A DNA stretch of 64,000 nt from Plasmodiophora brassicae (lineage: Eukaryota; Endomyxa; Phytomyxea; Plasmodiophorida; Plasmodiophoridae). The stretch spans positions 620,001 through 684,000 of the forward strand of contig JASFAU010000002.1 of NCBI GenBank assembly GCA_039704465.1. Reading direction: 5' to 3'. Below are positions 21,777 through 33,500 of this stretch, in pieces. A program made the translations under genes and the position numbers. Each line of letters begins with the position of its first letter. Position 1 is the stretch's first letter. Below the pieces are notes generated by a model. That model was not told the origin of the DNA. It did not search any database and saw only the letters and a list, made by a program, of their open reading frames with translations.

Positions 21777-22882
21777 TCATGGGAAGGACATGAAGAAGGA
21801 TTCCAACGTGGCGGCCGTGCGTCGAACGGTGCTGATGTCGTCCGCGGTGGCCGGGGATACAGATGAAACAGGGGCGACGGTGGGAGCCAGTATATCGGCG
21901 AACGATTTCAGGCTCATCGTCGAACCTGGCGGGCCCATTCGGCGTATCCACACGATCAGGTCGGCGAGGAACACGAGGATATTGCACCGGATCATGGTCG
22001 ACCTGTCAAGCGCTTGCAAGGCACTAACCCTGCAATGGGTAATGGAACGTAGCGTTAGATCGCGCGCGGTCACCATCGGCTCGCCCTCAGCCTGACGTTC
22101 GCGTAACCACATCTTAATCGCCAGTGACGCCAGGATCTTCTCGTCGTGGGAGCCATCGGAGGCCCACAACACGCCTGACTGCACCTGCTCCATGAGCGCA
22201 TGGACCCGGTCGGCGCCCAATGACAAGCGAAACACGCCCGCTAATGTTGGATCCATCGGCTCTTCAATGTTGCGGATGATTGTCGCGAATGTCTGGAGGA
22301 CGACGGGAACGCATTGGGCGTTGACCTCGTAGTCTTCGAGCTTTAAGGCGACGGGGCGTGCCGTCCACATTCCAAGGTGACGTGCCATCCACGACGACCA
22401 TGTCCTGTCAGCAGGGGGCTGGCGCACCCCGGCTGAAGGGCAGAATCGGTCCCGATGATCAATCAGAGGGAACGATCCTTGAACCGGTAGCGGCAGGACA
22501 GGCGCATGAGGCAGGGCTATGCTGCCATCACTTTCAAACTCGTCGAACACCCACTGCACTGAAACGGCAACTCCAGCCGCCACTGCGATAGCGGCAATGA
22601 TGTGGCAAACGACCATTGGGGTGTCTGGAATCGGCGGCGCAACCCGTCCGGCCTGAAACAAGCGCCGATCACATCCGAAACCGTTATCTGATCGGTCGGG
22701 CACATCTTGTGCAGCGATAGCTTTATGTTGCCGCCGCAGACAGATGGGACTACGAGCATCGTATTCACAAGGAGCAATGCATCGACAGCGTCAATTTGAA
22801 TGCACAGGTGCCACGAGCGTTTCGCTCGTGAAAACGTTCCCCGCCCCTTTCGTTTCAGCAAAGCCGCGGCTATGGCTATCAT
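21777..22882 (-). CDS. RhoGAP-domain protein (5' structure unresolved)
   Basis: GTPase-activating protein for Rho-family GTPases. The minus-strand frame ending at 21777 holds a RhoGAP domain: EDYEVNAQCVPVVLQTF, then LAGVFRLSLGADRVHALM with the arginine finger, KILASLAIKMWLRE, then NILVFLADLIVWI and SFADILAPTVAP. Upstream, a different minus-strand frame starting with ATG at 22882 encodes about 75 plausible residues (RSWHLCIQIDAVD, GNIKLSLHKMCPTDQITVSD). The two must be joined by at least one intron near 22350-22760, but no GT-AG pair of the usual size gave a clean frame. The coding status of the part before the GAP domain is therefore uncertain. Confidence 0.7.
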
Positions 22883-23136
22883 GACAATGGACGTTGCCTC
22901 TTCGTCGGCCCCGTCTCCCTGACCTCATAGCACTGTGCTCCGACATGGTTATGCCGCCCGCAACATGCGGACGAAGGCCAGAGGCCAGCATGGCAGGACA
23001 CTGTACACGGCATCCACCGAGCTGGTTGGGGTCTTCTACCTGGCCCATTCAGCGACGATTCTATTTCGGACGTCCGGGGCTCCTGGTGAGGTCTTTGACT
23101 GGGGAACCATCTCGCTCGCTCCCACATGATTCGGCA

Positions 23137-24165
23137 ATGTATCGTGCCGCGATTCAGAACATGGTTCGTGTTGCTGCTGTCGTGATTGGTCTGATCCTCC
23201 TCACCGCTGCAGCCGTGTACACGTTGTATCCTCGTCGCGTTGGAAGCAAAGCGGATGATGGCGCTCCTGCAGGGCGATCGGAAGCAACAGAACATGACGG
23301 TACGCAACGCAGCCTGCAAGATGTACGTCACATCGCCGGGACGGTCGCTGGAGCAATCGCGATCCCTACAGTCGGGGCACTGGCATGGAGGGGCTGGAAC
23401 CAAAGGAAACAGGTCCCCACGGGTCCTGCAAAGCGGCGCCGAGCAACGTCTACTGCCGTCAAGGGAGCCGCACTGCTTCTTGGGGTTGCAGGATTGGCCC
23501 GCGCGGCAACATCCATCGCGGGACATGATACCAGTCCGGTGAACGACGAGGGCACCGTGAAGCGGATGGTGAAGGAGACCAACAGGCCGGTGACGTCGGA
23601 GACCCCAGAGGGACCAGCACCAGCCACGCCGAGCGTTTCTGCGCCGTCGTCGACAATCTCGAAGGAGCCGCAGCCGCTGAGGTACAATACGAGTGCCAGT
23701 ATATCGGAACAATGGCGCGAGTTCCTCCAGCACGGCAGGTCCACTGAGGATCTTCACTGGATAATCGGAGAACTGGAGACAACGGGGCCAATGTCGGATG
23801 CCACCATTCGCCGTGTACTGGCGAAGTACGCCGACAGTGAGCGTGGGAGCTTGGCAGGCGCCCCACCTGCTCCAACCGATAACATCGACATCGTGGCAGT
23901 TCACCCGGTTGTGCAACCACGCCAGGTACGACTATATTCCCCGGCCTAGGGTACTCCCATAACCGACCTGACACAGGCTGGGTGTACGGTGACCAAGGTC
24001 GCATTCCCGGACGGCGACCAGCCCTGTTCCATCTGCTTCGACGACCTGACCGACGGCGTGCGATCTGAATGCGGGCATCACTTTCATGCCGAGTGCCTGG
24101 AGTCCCGACTCGACAGTGGAGCGCTTACGTGCCCGGAATGCGACAGCCGGATCACCCGTGCATAA
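23137..24165 (+). CDS. Membrane-anchored RING-H2 E3 ubiquitin ligase
   Basis: Exons 23137-23925 and 23977-24165 (51-nt intron), about 325 residues. The start MYRAAIQNMVRVAAVVIGL begins a signal-anchor helix; a second hydrophobic stretch lies near residues 65-80 and a third near 110-125. A disordered Ser/Pro linker follows. Exon 2 supplies the C-terminal RING-H2 finger: CSICFDDL, SECGHHFHAECLESRL, then CPECDSR, i.e. C-x2-C, C-x-H-x2-H-x2-C, C-x2-C. The finger is visible only after splicing. The frame is open for 81 codons upstream without coding character, hence this start. It is convergent with importin alpha. Confidence 0.85.
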
Positions 24166-24188
24166 ACGGGGCCACGACCGGGTATAGA

Positions 24189-24208
24189 TGTGTGTGTGTG
24201 TGTGTGTG
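24189..24208 (+). repeat. (TG)10 microsatellite
   Basis: Perfect dinucleotide run in the short gap between the convergent RING and importin-alpha genes, presumably in 3' UTR sequence. Confidence 0.9.
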
Positions 24209-24305
24209 TAACGTATGGTGTATATGAATGGCACAGAGAGACGTGTAACTTACGCGTACGCGTGACTTGATGGGGACGAGCGGTGGAAGGTAGCGCTAAA
24301 GAGAA

Positions 24306-26078
24306 TTAGGAGAATTGGAAGCCGGCACTTGGAACCTGCGCTTGTGTGCCGAACGCGAACTGGCTGCCCTGGGCCTCGGGCTCGAGGCCGGTGCTCAGAT
24401 CGTCCGTCTCGAAGTACGCCTTCAGAATGGACAGCGCCTTCCTGTAGATGTCCCTGTTCTGGTGGCTCTGAAGGTGCTCCAGTTTATCCAGGCCCTCGCA
24501 CTCCTCGACGTACGTGGCAAACACGTTCGTGTCCGACCCGTTCGCCAGCATGTCCTTCTTCCCGACTCTCAGGATGTTCTCAATGCCCTCCATGGCCACC
24601 ATAACCATCTTGGCGTCAGCACACGTGAACAAGTCACAAAGCGGGGGGATGCATCCCTGCTGCACAAGGTATCGGATCTGCTGGTCGGTACCGCCGGACG
24701 TCGCGTTCGAAATCGCCCAGGCCGCTTCCTTCTTGATATCGTACTCGGCGGACTGAAGCTTGTGGATCAAGGGCGGAATAAGGTTCGACGCCATCACCTG
24801 CTCGATCTGATCGGGATTGCCTGCGGTGATGTTGGAGATCGTCCAGCAGGCTTCCTTAACGATGCCCTTCTTCTCATTGTTGAGCAGCGACAGCAGGCCG
24901 ACCAGCCCGCCATGGTTGATGACCACCTGCGTCTGCACGTCGTTTCCAGTAACAATGTTACCGATCGTGCGCAGCGCAGGCGTCTTCACCATGTTGGACA
25001 CGTGATGCAGCAGCTCCACAAGGCGGCGAACGACGCCGGCGCGAATCACAGCCTGAATCTTCTCGTTGTCCGCACCAGTGTCGTCGGACAGGTACGACAG
25101 CGCCCAGCACGTGTCCGTAATGACTTCCTCGTCGTTGGACTCAAGGAGATGAGCCAGGACGGAGAGCGCAGGTCGCACCATCTCAAACGGCGGCTGCGGC
25201 TTGCCTCGGCACAGGTTCGACAGCGTCCACGTTGCATTTCGCAGCATGGACGGCTTGCTGTCCGTCATACACAGCTCGATGAGCGGATTCAGGGCGCCCT
25301 GCGCCAGAACGAAATCGCGGCAATGCGGCGAATCACCGGCGATGTTGCCCAACGCCCACACGGCCTGCTCTTTCACATCGTCCTGGGGCGACTTCAGGAG
25401 GGCGACGAAAATAGGGACGGCGCCGGCATCAATGACGACCTGTCGAGACGCCGGTCAGGCAACGCACCGACAGTGACAGCATCGATCGAGGGCAGACCTT
25501 CGTATGGGCCGATGTTCCAGAGGCGATATTCGTCAGCGCCCATGCCGCTTCGAATTGCAGCTGGGTGTACTGGTCATCCGCTAGGAACTGGACGAGACGC
25601 GGCACGACGCCTGAATCGATGACTTGCTGGATCGGCGGGTTACGCTCTGTGGCCGCCGGCGTCAGTGGACATAATAGGCATTCGCACAGCCTGACAGGCA
25701 GCACGTACCAATGCTGAGCAGCTTTCGGATCTGGGTCGTGGCCTCAAACTGAGTGGCACGATCCGGCGAGTGGATCCCCGTCAGTAGATGCGGCAGGGCA
25801 GCAAGCGATGACGCAACATAGGGATCTCTCGTCGCAGCGCTCGTCGACGAATCAACCTGCTCCTTCCATTCACCACCGGCGCCCATTCGCCGTTTCTAAT
25901 TTGCATGCATTCAGGCCGATTTCGTAATACGCGCTGCCCGGCCTGCACACACCTGAATCTGCTCATCGCGTTTGCTCTTGCGCAGCTCGACGGTGGTCTC
26001 CTCGCGGCGCCGCCGGGCCAGGTCCAGGTCGATGCCCTTCTTGAAGTTGCGCTGACGGTCGGACCTGATCGGCTCCAT
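24306..26078 (-). CDS. Importin subunit alpha (karyopherin alpha)
   Basis: Adaptor that carries classical NLS cargo to importin beta. Exons 26078-25953, 25895-25709, 25646-25498 and 25439-24306, with introns of 57, 62 and 58 nt; about 531 residues. The IBB domain is [17 protein letters not shown] with [12 protein letters not shown] (residues 8-38). Ten ARM repeats follow, with the NLS-binding W-x3-N ladder visible in order: [61 protein letters not shown]. The C-terminus (AYFETDD) matches the family. The start at the IBB leader is typical. The second exon's N-terminal linker is short and poorly conserved. Confidence 0.97.
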
Positions 26079-26418
26079 GACGGACGGTTGGATGCGCCCC
26101 GGCTGTCTAGACCAACGCGTCGCCACGACAATGCCCGGACCCTGGGGGGACGGCGCTCTCCAGTCGACTGACGCTCGCCCAACTCCGCGACGCACTCCGC
26201 CGGCCGGCCACTCCTCCCGGGGGGCCCACCCGCAGCAACCGCCTCTAATTATTACGTGAACGACTCGGCCCGGGGGGCACGCACGACCTGCGCTGATAGG
26301 CACGGTATCGCGGCCCAGGTCACGAGTTCGCAACCGCCGCTCATCGAACAGTGTCACGTGTGCGTCTTTCGCCAGGGGCGGAACTGAATCGCGCCGGAGT
26401 GTAATCACGGCTCCGATC
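26079..26418. promoter_or_regulatory. Upstream region of importin alpha
   Basis: About 340 bp between the importin-alpha ATG (minus) and the transposon remnant. It is GC-rich with no TATA-like site. The insertion lies just beyond and could affect regulation. Confidence 0.4.
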
Positions 26419-27087
26419 GTGTGGCATATTCTAAGCAAACGATGGATCGTCATGAGAGTAAGTGTAAACAAGTTTACTTTGCGTTGCTGTGCGATTATCC
26501 ACTTCTAAATCGATGATCCCACTTCCCAAGAGGAATTGGTATGATGCCTAATGGACCTGACTGAAGAAGTTACGACCATCCTACGGTCGTGACCCAGATC
26601 GTGAGACCGTCGCCGGTCCGATGCTTAACGACGAGCATATATGAAAATGTTCAAACCGAACTCGTTCGGCAATTGCAGGAGATTCCCACGTTGTGTCTCA
26701 CCATAGACGGTGCTACGAACAACGCAAGGAATCAGATTCTCAACCTGATGGCCGCTGGCCCGATGCCATTCTTCATCGAACATTTCCGAATGCGTCCCGA
26801 TAAATTGAAGGACAAATTGCTAAACGCCCCGTCATCATCTTCGAAGCCGAGCGAGCACTCAACGAAGCCGAAGTTGCTCCTTGTGGACGCGTTCGGGTAT
26901 CGAGATGATCAGAAGCTATGACCGATGCGACAGGTCCATTAGGCATCATACCAATCCCTCTTGGGAACTGGAATCATCGATTAGAAGCGGATTAGTCATG
27001 CCCACACGCGCAGCAACTCAAACTACCGGTATACCTGTTTGCACTTACTCACGTGACGATCCATCGTTTGCTTAGAATATGCCACAC
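26419..27087 (+). mobile_element. Non-autonomous DNA transposon with long inverted repeats
   Basis: Left arm (about 26419-26559) and right arm (about 26931-27087) are inverted copies of each other. The outer 45 bp are almost identical, starting GTGTGGCATATTCTAAGCAA at both ends. Similarity continues inward through AGTTCCCAAGAGG-like and GGTATGATGCCTAATGGACC blocks. The middle carries a transposase-like fragment. I saw no target-site duplication (left flank CTCCGATC, right flank TGTCGAAG). Long arms with a short core suggest an internally deleted copy. Confidence 0.85.
26589..26923 (+). pseudogene. hAT-like transposase fragment (DUF659-type)
   Basis: An open frame of 110 codons within the transposon, with no ATG at its start and no terminal domain. 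The segment LCLTIDGATNNARNQILNLM followed by AAGPMPFFIEHF resembles the DUF659 block of hAT transposases (DGWTN-type motif). The catalytic DDE and dimerisation domains are absent. The family call is tentative. Confidence 0.5.
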
Positions 27088-27254
27088 TGTCGAAGCTTAG
27101 GTCGCCTGGCACCTCCTACACAGGGGAGCCATTTTAAAATGTACTTTTTAAATTGTAAATTGGTAAATGTTTTAAATCCGTATTTTAAAATATACCCGCG
27201 TCTTTGTCACGGGTGACTTGACTATTGTTACGATAGAGCGCGCGACGGCTCGGA
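27088..27254. other. AT-rich palindromic stretch before small membrane gene
   Basis: Positions about 27130-27195 are almost pure A/T with TTTAAA palindromes (CATTTTAAAATG, TATTTTAAAATA). This is striking in a GC-rich window. It may be the promoter of the next gene or the remnant of another insertion. Confidence 0.5.
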
Positions 27255-27628
27255 ATGACGCTGATCGACGTACTGCAATCGCTAACGGTGGCGGATGTCG
27301 CCAGGCTGCTGCTCTGTATTGTAGTCGACCTGATCGGGTTTGTCAGTTACCTCGTGCCGGGCGTCGGCGAGACGGTCGACGTCGTCTGGGCCCCCGTACG
27401 ACCATCCGGAAGCACCGGCCGGCGCACGATCGCACTGTCTAACAGTGTACGTATGGATAGGTCAGCGCCATCTGCATCCGCAAGCTATTGCCGGATCCGC
27501 GCCTGGCCTCGTTCGCCTTCGTCGGGTTCATTGAAGAGGCGCTGCCCGGCCTGGATTTCGTCCCGACCGCCGTCTGCGGCTGGCTCTATCATCAGTATTT
27601 GCTGATGCGCGACCGACAAGGACGATGA
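27255..27628 (+). CDS. Small conserved two-helix membrane protein, unknown
   Basis: Exons 27255-27395 and 27461-27628 (65-nt intron), 102 residues. The spliced product reads VDLIGFVSYLVPGVGETVDV, then VWAP, VSAICIRKLL, FVGFIEEALPGLDFVPTA. The pattern D-x-IG-x2-SY-x2-PG-x-GE with DVVWAP and E-x-LP-x2-D-x-x-PTA is, as I recall it, shared with small uncharacterised membrane proteins of algae and other protists. The function is unknown. The intron is phase 0 and needed to restore the second half. Confidence 0.75.
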
Positions 27629-27698
27629 TAAATCCATTGTTGCACTAAACATGTGCCGCCCATCGGTGGCGTCATGTGTATTACGAGGAGCCGGAGCC

Positions 27699-29042
27699 CT
27701 AAAGCGTCTCGTTGAACTCGTTCAGTAGCAGCTTGCCGCGCTCCTCGTGCATGGCGCGTTCCAGGTGCCCGAACCACGTCGTCCATGGTGCACCCTCGTC
27801 GTCCAGGTCGGCAATGACGTCGAAGCATTGCAGGCCGCGCAAGAGGGACCTGATCGCGCTCACGTAGCCGTCGTTGTTCTGCTGGAGGATCGTCGCGCGC
27901 AATCGCTCGAGCAGATGCTGGCGGTCGCCTCGAGCAATGTCCTGTACTGCCTTCGGGCCGCGCGCCTGCATCAGCATCTGGCGCAGCGTCATCGGGCCCA
28001 GGTCATCCAGGTCGTCCAGTTCCAGCTCGCTGACGCCGAACGGGAACTTGATCGGCGCCTTGATCCGCTCTCGGATCACCTGGTTCGTCAGGATCGATCG
28101 CAGGAACTTGTCCGACGCGCCGAACGGGATCGTGATACGGCGCTCGTCCAGGGCGGCCACGAGGTCATCGCGCGTCATCTCGTCTGGGCGAACGGGGCTG
28201 CTCAGCAGCAGAGCACGGCGGCGGACGTGCACGAACAACTCCATGCGGTGCTCGAGTTCGTCGATGGTGCCGGCGTGGTTCAGACCCAGCGCCCGCAGGA
28301 AGTTGACGGTCGCTACTGATCGCAGCGACGACATCTTCTCTTTGCATTCGGCCTCAGACAGCCCGGTGACCGACGCGGTGACCGCATCGACGACCCCGTC
28401 CTCTCTGGCCATCTGCGCCGCCTCGCGACGAAGCTCGGCGCGAAGCATGGTGACGTTCGTGGCCATCCTGGTGCCCGGTAGCAGATTCCGAACCAGGCAC
28501 TCGCGCTCCAGGAACTCCTTGCGACGCTGGGCGGCCCGTCGCAGATCGGCCGTGTAGACCCGATGCAGCAGGTCGCGAAGTTCGTCGGCGTCGACGTCGT
28601 CGTCGGCCGCGAAGTCGCCGTCGATGCTCTGCAACCTGGCCAGGAGCTGTTCGCGAGCCATGGTTGGCACTGCTGCAACGTCGTCGGCGTCGCACAGCGT
28701 CTGGACGCCGACGTCCGGGGTCTCCAGGACCCGGTCCAGCTCCGCCTCGCTGGTAATGCGGCTGCCCAGCAACTCCAACCGAAGGCGCGTGTTGTCTGGG
28801 GCGGTGGCGACCAGCGCGCGGACGTTCGAGTGCAGGTCGCCGTTCGACGGGTTGACAAGAATCGGGGGCGACGCCAGGTCGAACGAGACTTCCGTGTTGA
28901 CACCGGTGAACTTCAGCTTCCTGCCCGACGGTTTGGATTGCTTCACGCTCCCCGACTGGCGTAGCCGCTTCGTGCGATGATACGTCAACGGGGCCATTAG
29001 CGCGCGCTTCTTATTCAGCAGCATGACGACAACGCTCTGCAT
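27699..29042 (-). CDS. Unknown soluble protein with SAP-like helices
   Basis: Intronless, 447 residues, start ATG at 29042 (other in-frame ATGs follow closely). It is highly charged and Leu/Arg-rich with no membrane segment. A basic leader (YHRTKRLRQSG, KPSGRKLKF) could act as a targeting or nuclear signal. Three segments look like SAP or LETM1-type helix-turn-helices: VNFLRALGLNHAGTIDELEH, MTRDDLVAALDERRITIPFG and MTLRQMLMQARGPKAVQDIA. The arrangement recalls LETM1 ribosome-binding-like tails without the TM helix. This is weak and the function is unassigned. Confidence 0.7.
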   Translation of the reverse strand: MQSVVVMLLNKKRALMAPLTYHRTKRLRQSGSVKQSKPSGRKLKFTGVNTEVSFDLASPPILVNPSNGDLHSNVRALVATAPDNTRLRLELLGSRITSEAELDRVLETPDVGVQTLCDADDVAAVPTMAREQLLARLQSIDGDFAADDDVDADELRDLLHRVYTADLRRAAQRRKEFLERECLVRNLLPGTRMATNVTMLRAELRREAAQMAREDGVVDAVTASVTGLSEAECKEKMSSLRSVATVNFLRALGLNHAGTIDELEHRMELFVHVRRRALLLSSPVRPDEMTRDDLVAALDERRITIPFGASDKFLRSILTNQVIRERIKAPIKFPFGVSELELDDLDDLGPMTLRQMLMQARGPKAVQDIARGDRQHLLERLRATILQQNNDGYVSAIRSLLRGLQCFDVIADLDDEGAPWTTWFGHLERAMHEERGKLLLNEFNETL

Positions 29043-29332
29043 GACGGTAAACCCGCAACGTCGTCAGCGTTATCGTCGTCTGATCGGTCTCTCCCCGGGG
29101 TCGGAAGCGACCACTCGGGTATACGCAGGGCGTGACTCATTGCACTTCCGTCGATGCGGATGACAGTATCCAACGAACGTGACTGGGGATGTACTTGGTT
29201 CCTCCTAGCACGGCGGCGCATGCATCGCACCTCGCCAAGCAGCACCGATGCCATGCGGAGGCAGCCAGTACAGGGGACGGGGCTACTTGAGTACAACGAC
29301 AGTTGGATCAGACAGCGTGGGGTCGGATAACG

Positions 29333-30335
29333 CTATCGGGACATTCGACGTTCCCAGATGTCGTTGTTCAGGTCGGGCGTGCTGAACGGCTCGTTGTCAC
29401 GGCCGGTCGGTTGGGCGGAATCGGCATCCGCTGGGTTTGCAGGCATGCGCACGGATTCGTACATGCCCAGTAGCTGGTGGCAAATGTCTTCAACCTCTGT
29501 GGGGCGGGAATGAGCGACATTGGCAGGCTGGCATATGGCCGACATCACCTGCACGATGTGCACCGTAATTGGGGAACCACTCGTCGTCTCCATCACCGGG
29601 CCGGACGGACAGTAGCTCCGTTGCCAGGTACCTATTGGAACCAGATGATCGGTCAGCGCGATTTGAACACGAGTTGCCGGGTTGATTGATGCCAACCGAC
29701 ATTGCACCGCAGGCGATGACATGAGGTTCGTAGTGAAGGCAGAGAGGGATCCGGCACGAATCGTTCAGGATGCTGAGCGTACAGTTCGCCAGATCATTCG
29801 ACGCTCGCAGGTCGCGTAGAAAGTGGACAGCGTAAGCATGCGGGGGGACCACGTCCACATCGAACGCGATGACACGTAGTACCAGCCTCTCCGACTCGAT
29901 CAGGTGCTCTTTCATCTGCCAGAATGGGTCGGCCACCTAACAGCCGCACCCCGTGAACCGGGCAGCGCAGGGCCCAGTGACGCGAGAACACGAACCTCCA
30001 GCGGGGGTAGATCCGGGTTTCGATACCGATAGACAGTGTTGATCACGTCTCGCAACCGCCTGGGCGTCTCCTGTGATTTGCCGGCAACGAACAGGCATGT
30101 TTGCGCGATATCCATCGGGTCATGGTCGGCGAGCGGCTCCTTCGCGAAGAATCGATGGAAGATCGTCTGCGCCGTCGCGATCGTCATCTGTGGCACTTGC
30201 ACTGCACGCACGGCCCGGTCAGAACACGGCCGCCCCACCCGGCATCGACCACCCTCCCTTACGCCGAATGCCGACATCCTGGATCAGGGTCGTCGCTTGG
30301 AATCGGATGACGCTGCCTTCATCCGCTGGCTTCAT
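29333..30335 (-). CDS. Cyclin of the L/K/T (transcription/splicing) type
   Basis: Partner of a CDK that acts on RNA polymerase II or splicing. Exons 30335-30263, 30201-29996, 29936-29564 and 29496-29333; introns 61, 59 and 67 nt; about 271 residues. Cyclin box: VPQMTIATAQTIFHRFF spans the first junction, then CLFVAGKSQETPRRLRDVI, then WQMKEHLIESERLVLRVIAF and HVIACGAMSVG. The sequence EVEDICHQLLGMY in the second box is formed by the last splice. The start at 30335 is the ATG nearest the box; the N-terminus may be longer. Cyclin L, K and T cannot be separated here. Confidence 0.88.
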
Positions 30336-30532
30336 CGCGCACGACAAACGCGAACCGCTGGCCAAGTCCGCCGTGACCTGCGACGACGTGCCCGGAACGC
30401 GCAGAGGCGCCCGCACCAGACATCCGATCCCGGAAGCCGCCGGTCAACACGGCGGCGATCGGACGGCAACAACGGCTACGAGGTACAGTGCCCTGTGATA
30501 ATAACGGAGGCCGGTTTATACACATGAAACGG

Positions 30533-33500
30533 TCACTTCAGCAGTGCATTCGTCGAGCCGACCATCTTGTCGAAGAGGCCCCTCAACCGGTTGTACAGTG
30601 GGTCCAGGTCGGCGTTCTTTCGTGTCTTGAATACGTTCAGTGCGAAACGCAATTCGTCGATCTGGGCGAGTAGGGCAGCTTTGAGTGCAGACTGGGAGGC
30701 TTCCTTGCCGGGCACGGTTGTGTCGAGGAACGCTTCGATGTACTTCTTGGTACCGCCATTGACGGCGGCATCGCAGATGCCATTCAGCAGCATCGTTAGA
30801 GGGCCCAGATCGAGGAACTCCTCACGGTGAGCCGCCTTCTCCAGCGACAAGGCCGTCGAACGCAACTCGTTGTTCTTCTTGACGATTGTCTCAACAGCAG
30901 TATCGATTGGATGGACGACGCGTTGAACGGTCTCAGCAACGGGCAAGCGACGCTGCGTTGAAGGGAAAGGCTCCTTCGTTCGGATAAAGGTCTTGCGAAC
31001 CCAAAGGTCCTTGAACTCGTTCGAAGGGCGCGCTTCCCCAGACCGGTTTTCCGTCTTGCAGTACACGAAGACAGAAACCTCATCGTTTGCACGGTACTTC
31101 AGCACCTCCTCAGGAATATGGGCCTAGAGTGGACCACTGAGTACATACAACGATTGATAGCATACCGAAACGTACAGGAACGCGAGAAACACTTCCATCC
31201 ACACCAAGCATTTCCGCTTGGCTTGACAGCGTCAACGATGTAATCGTTATAACGAGTTCATGCTCGTCAACAACATCGGCAGGCGGGTCGTCGGAGGTCA
31301 TGAGGATCTTCGCATTCGTGTGCATTGCCCTGATCCGCTGTGTGAAATCCATAACGGACTCCAGTTTGATTCCACGGTAGACGAACTCTTGTCGGTCGGT
31401 CCTGAGCAAAACCGGTTCAGTTCACACTCAACGCAAGCGTCCAGCGGCGCAAACCTATTGCTGTAGAACACCACTCGGAAGTACGATGGGAAGTACCGCG
31501 TTTGGCTGATGATTTTTCTGAAGAGTGCCGCCTGACGCTCCAGAATACCAGCAAGCTTGTCGTAGTCGAACAGGTTGACCTCATAGTGAACGCGCAGCTG
31601 CTCGCATGCTTGTATCGCGCGTTCCCACAGCTCAGCGCGATCATACAGGTCGATAACTCGCAAGAGCAGGTGTTCCTTTTGAGACTCTTCGGTCTCGATG
31701 CCAACACCGCCATCAACAGTATCCCAGTTTGATAGCGGAACCGAACTCCAGTCAAGCAGCTGTGCTTGTAGCAAAGCAGTGTTACCAGCTTCTGCAAATG
31801 CACCGAGAGATGCATTCAGGTCGATCAGATATGAATAGTACCTAGACGGGTGAAATCAGACGAGTTAACGCAGCAGAAAGGCGCTGCATACCGGTACAGC
31901 ATGGTCTTTCGACGACCAGCATTGGAGTCGGACAGCAGGAAGTCGAGCAAACGGGTCACGATTGACGCCCGTTCGTGCTCATACTGTTCAGTCTTGGGGA
32001 GCAGCAACAGGGACTGCATGAGGTCAGCCAAAGTAGACAGATGCTGCAGGAACTCCTTCAGTTTCGCTGCAAGGGACGATTCCTCGGGGCGGAGCCGCTC
32101 CTTCAAGGAGGAGTCCAGACGACTAACAAAGAGCTGCGCTTCCTCTTGAGATTCATTCGCAAGGACATCCAAGGCGTCAATGGTATAGCGCTCCAGTTCC
32201 GAGAGGTCGTCAGACCGCGCATGCTCTTCCCTGACAAGGTCCATATACATATCCATTGCAAGTAGATGGGACTGGCAGCTTTCCTCTTCATCAGTAGGGT
32301 CAGGACCCGCGCGTCGCGATAAAGGAATCAGGAGACTCGTGCAGAAGAAGTGTGAAATGCACCGAAGGTCCTGAACCGTGCGCCAAGCCTTCCGGATGAC
32401 CGTTCGGGTGGTTTCTGGCAAAGCGGCGGGGTCCACAAAAGCCCGCTTGGCTTCAGTCAAGCCATGAAGGTCCTTGTGAGTTTCGAGAACGACACACAGG
32501 TGGAGGAAAGCCTGCATTGTCGGCAGGTCCAAGGCCGCCGAATGCGCTGATATCGCAGAAATGACGCGACCCACAATAGACAGCTCCCAGGTGTTCAGAA
32601 CGATCCACATTGAGGGGTACACCCGATGCTGGAGGGCGGTCTCGCAGACTTGAATCAATCGGATCAAATCGTGGTTCTCCAGAGATCCAAAGCATTCCGA
32701 CATGTCCTCGTCAGGAATGCAATGCAGAATGATGCACAAATACGCACAGGATTCCATGACGAGGTCGACGGACCGAGTGTGCTGAGCCTGCTGGGATACG
32801 ACAGGAGCAGCACCGTTGCGAGCTTGGGCGCTAGATGCTACGTTGACCAGCGCGGGAAGAAGAACAACAAACGGTGACAGATCAGCTGCTCCAGGACCAC
32901 CTTCGGAAGCCGACTGGATCACCTGAATCAAATCGCCAACGATCCCGACGGCCAGGTATGATTCGTCAGGCGTGCTCGTCAAGTGGAACTGGAGAGCGGC
33001 AATGACGGTCGTCTCGATGATGGACCACGAATCGCATTGCCGTCCAACGACAGACTGCACGATACTGCCGATCATGCGCAGCTTGTACATGTGCAACTTC
33101 GCATTGTCCTCTGAATGAGGAACCGCATTCAGGGCCGACAGGCAAATCTCGCCCAACTCGACAGGAGAGAAGATTTCGGATAAGTCAGCGAATGTCGAGC
33201 TGAAAGCACGAAGAACGAAGGCCTTGCATCCGATCAACGGGTCCTTCGGTCCACTTTGAGTCTCCAGGAGAGCAGTGACGTCACGAAGCAGAGCCTGCAG
33301 ATGACCCTTGAAGACAGCCGATGACTTCGATGGCTGCTGGGAGGCACTTCGAACGATGAAGCGCAGGACATGCTGGAAACACTTGCACATCAAAGTCAGC
33401 TGCTTGAACTTTGTCGAGTTTGGTGCTGTGCTGTGGACAGTGGCGTACTCTAGGGCCATTCGAGATCGCGCGATCAGGATTGGGCAAGCGTCAGGCGCGT

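Noticed and set aside
22879..23916. 345-codon minus-strand frame opposite the RING gene
   Set aside because: Antisense; Cys/Arg/His-rich shadow, while the plus strand yields a proper anchor and RING-H2 finger.
24315..25622. 435-codon plus-strand open frame
   Set aside because: Antisense of importin alpha; its length follows from GC-rich codon bias of the real gene.
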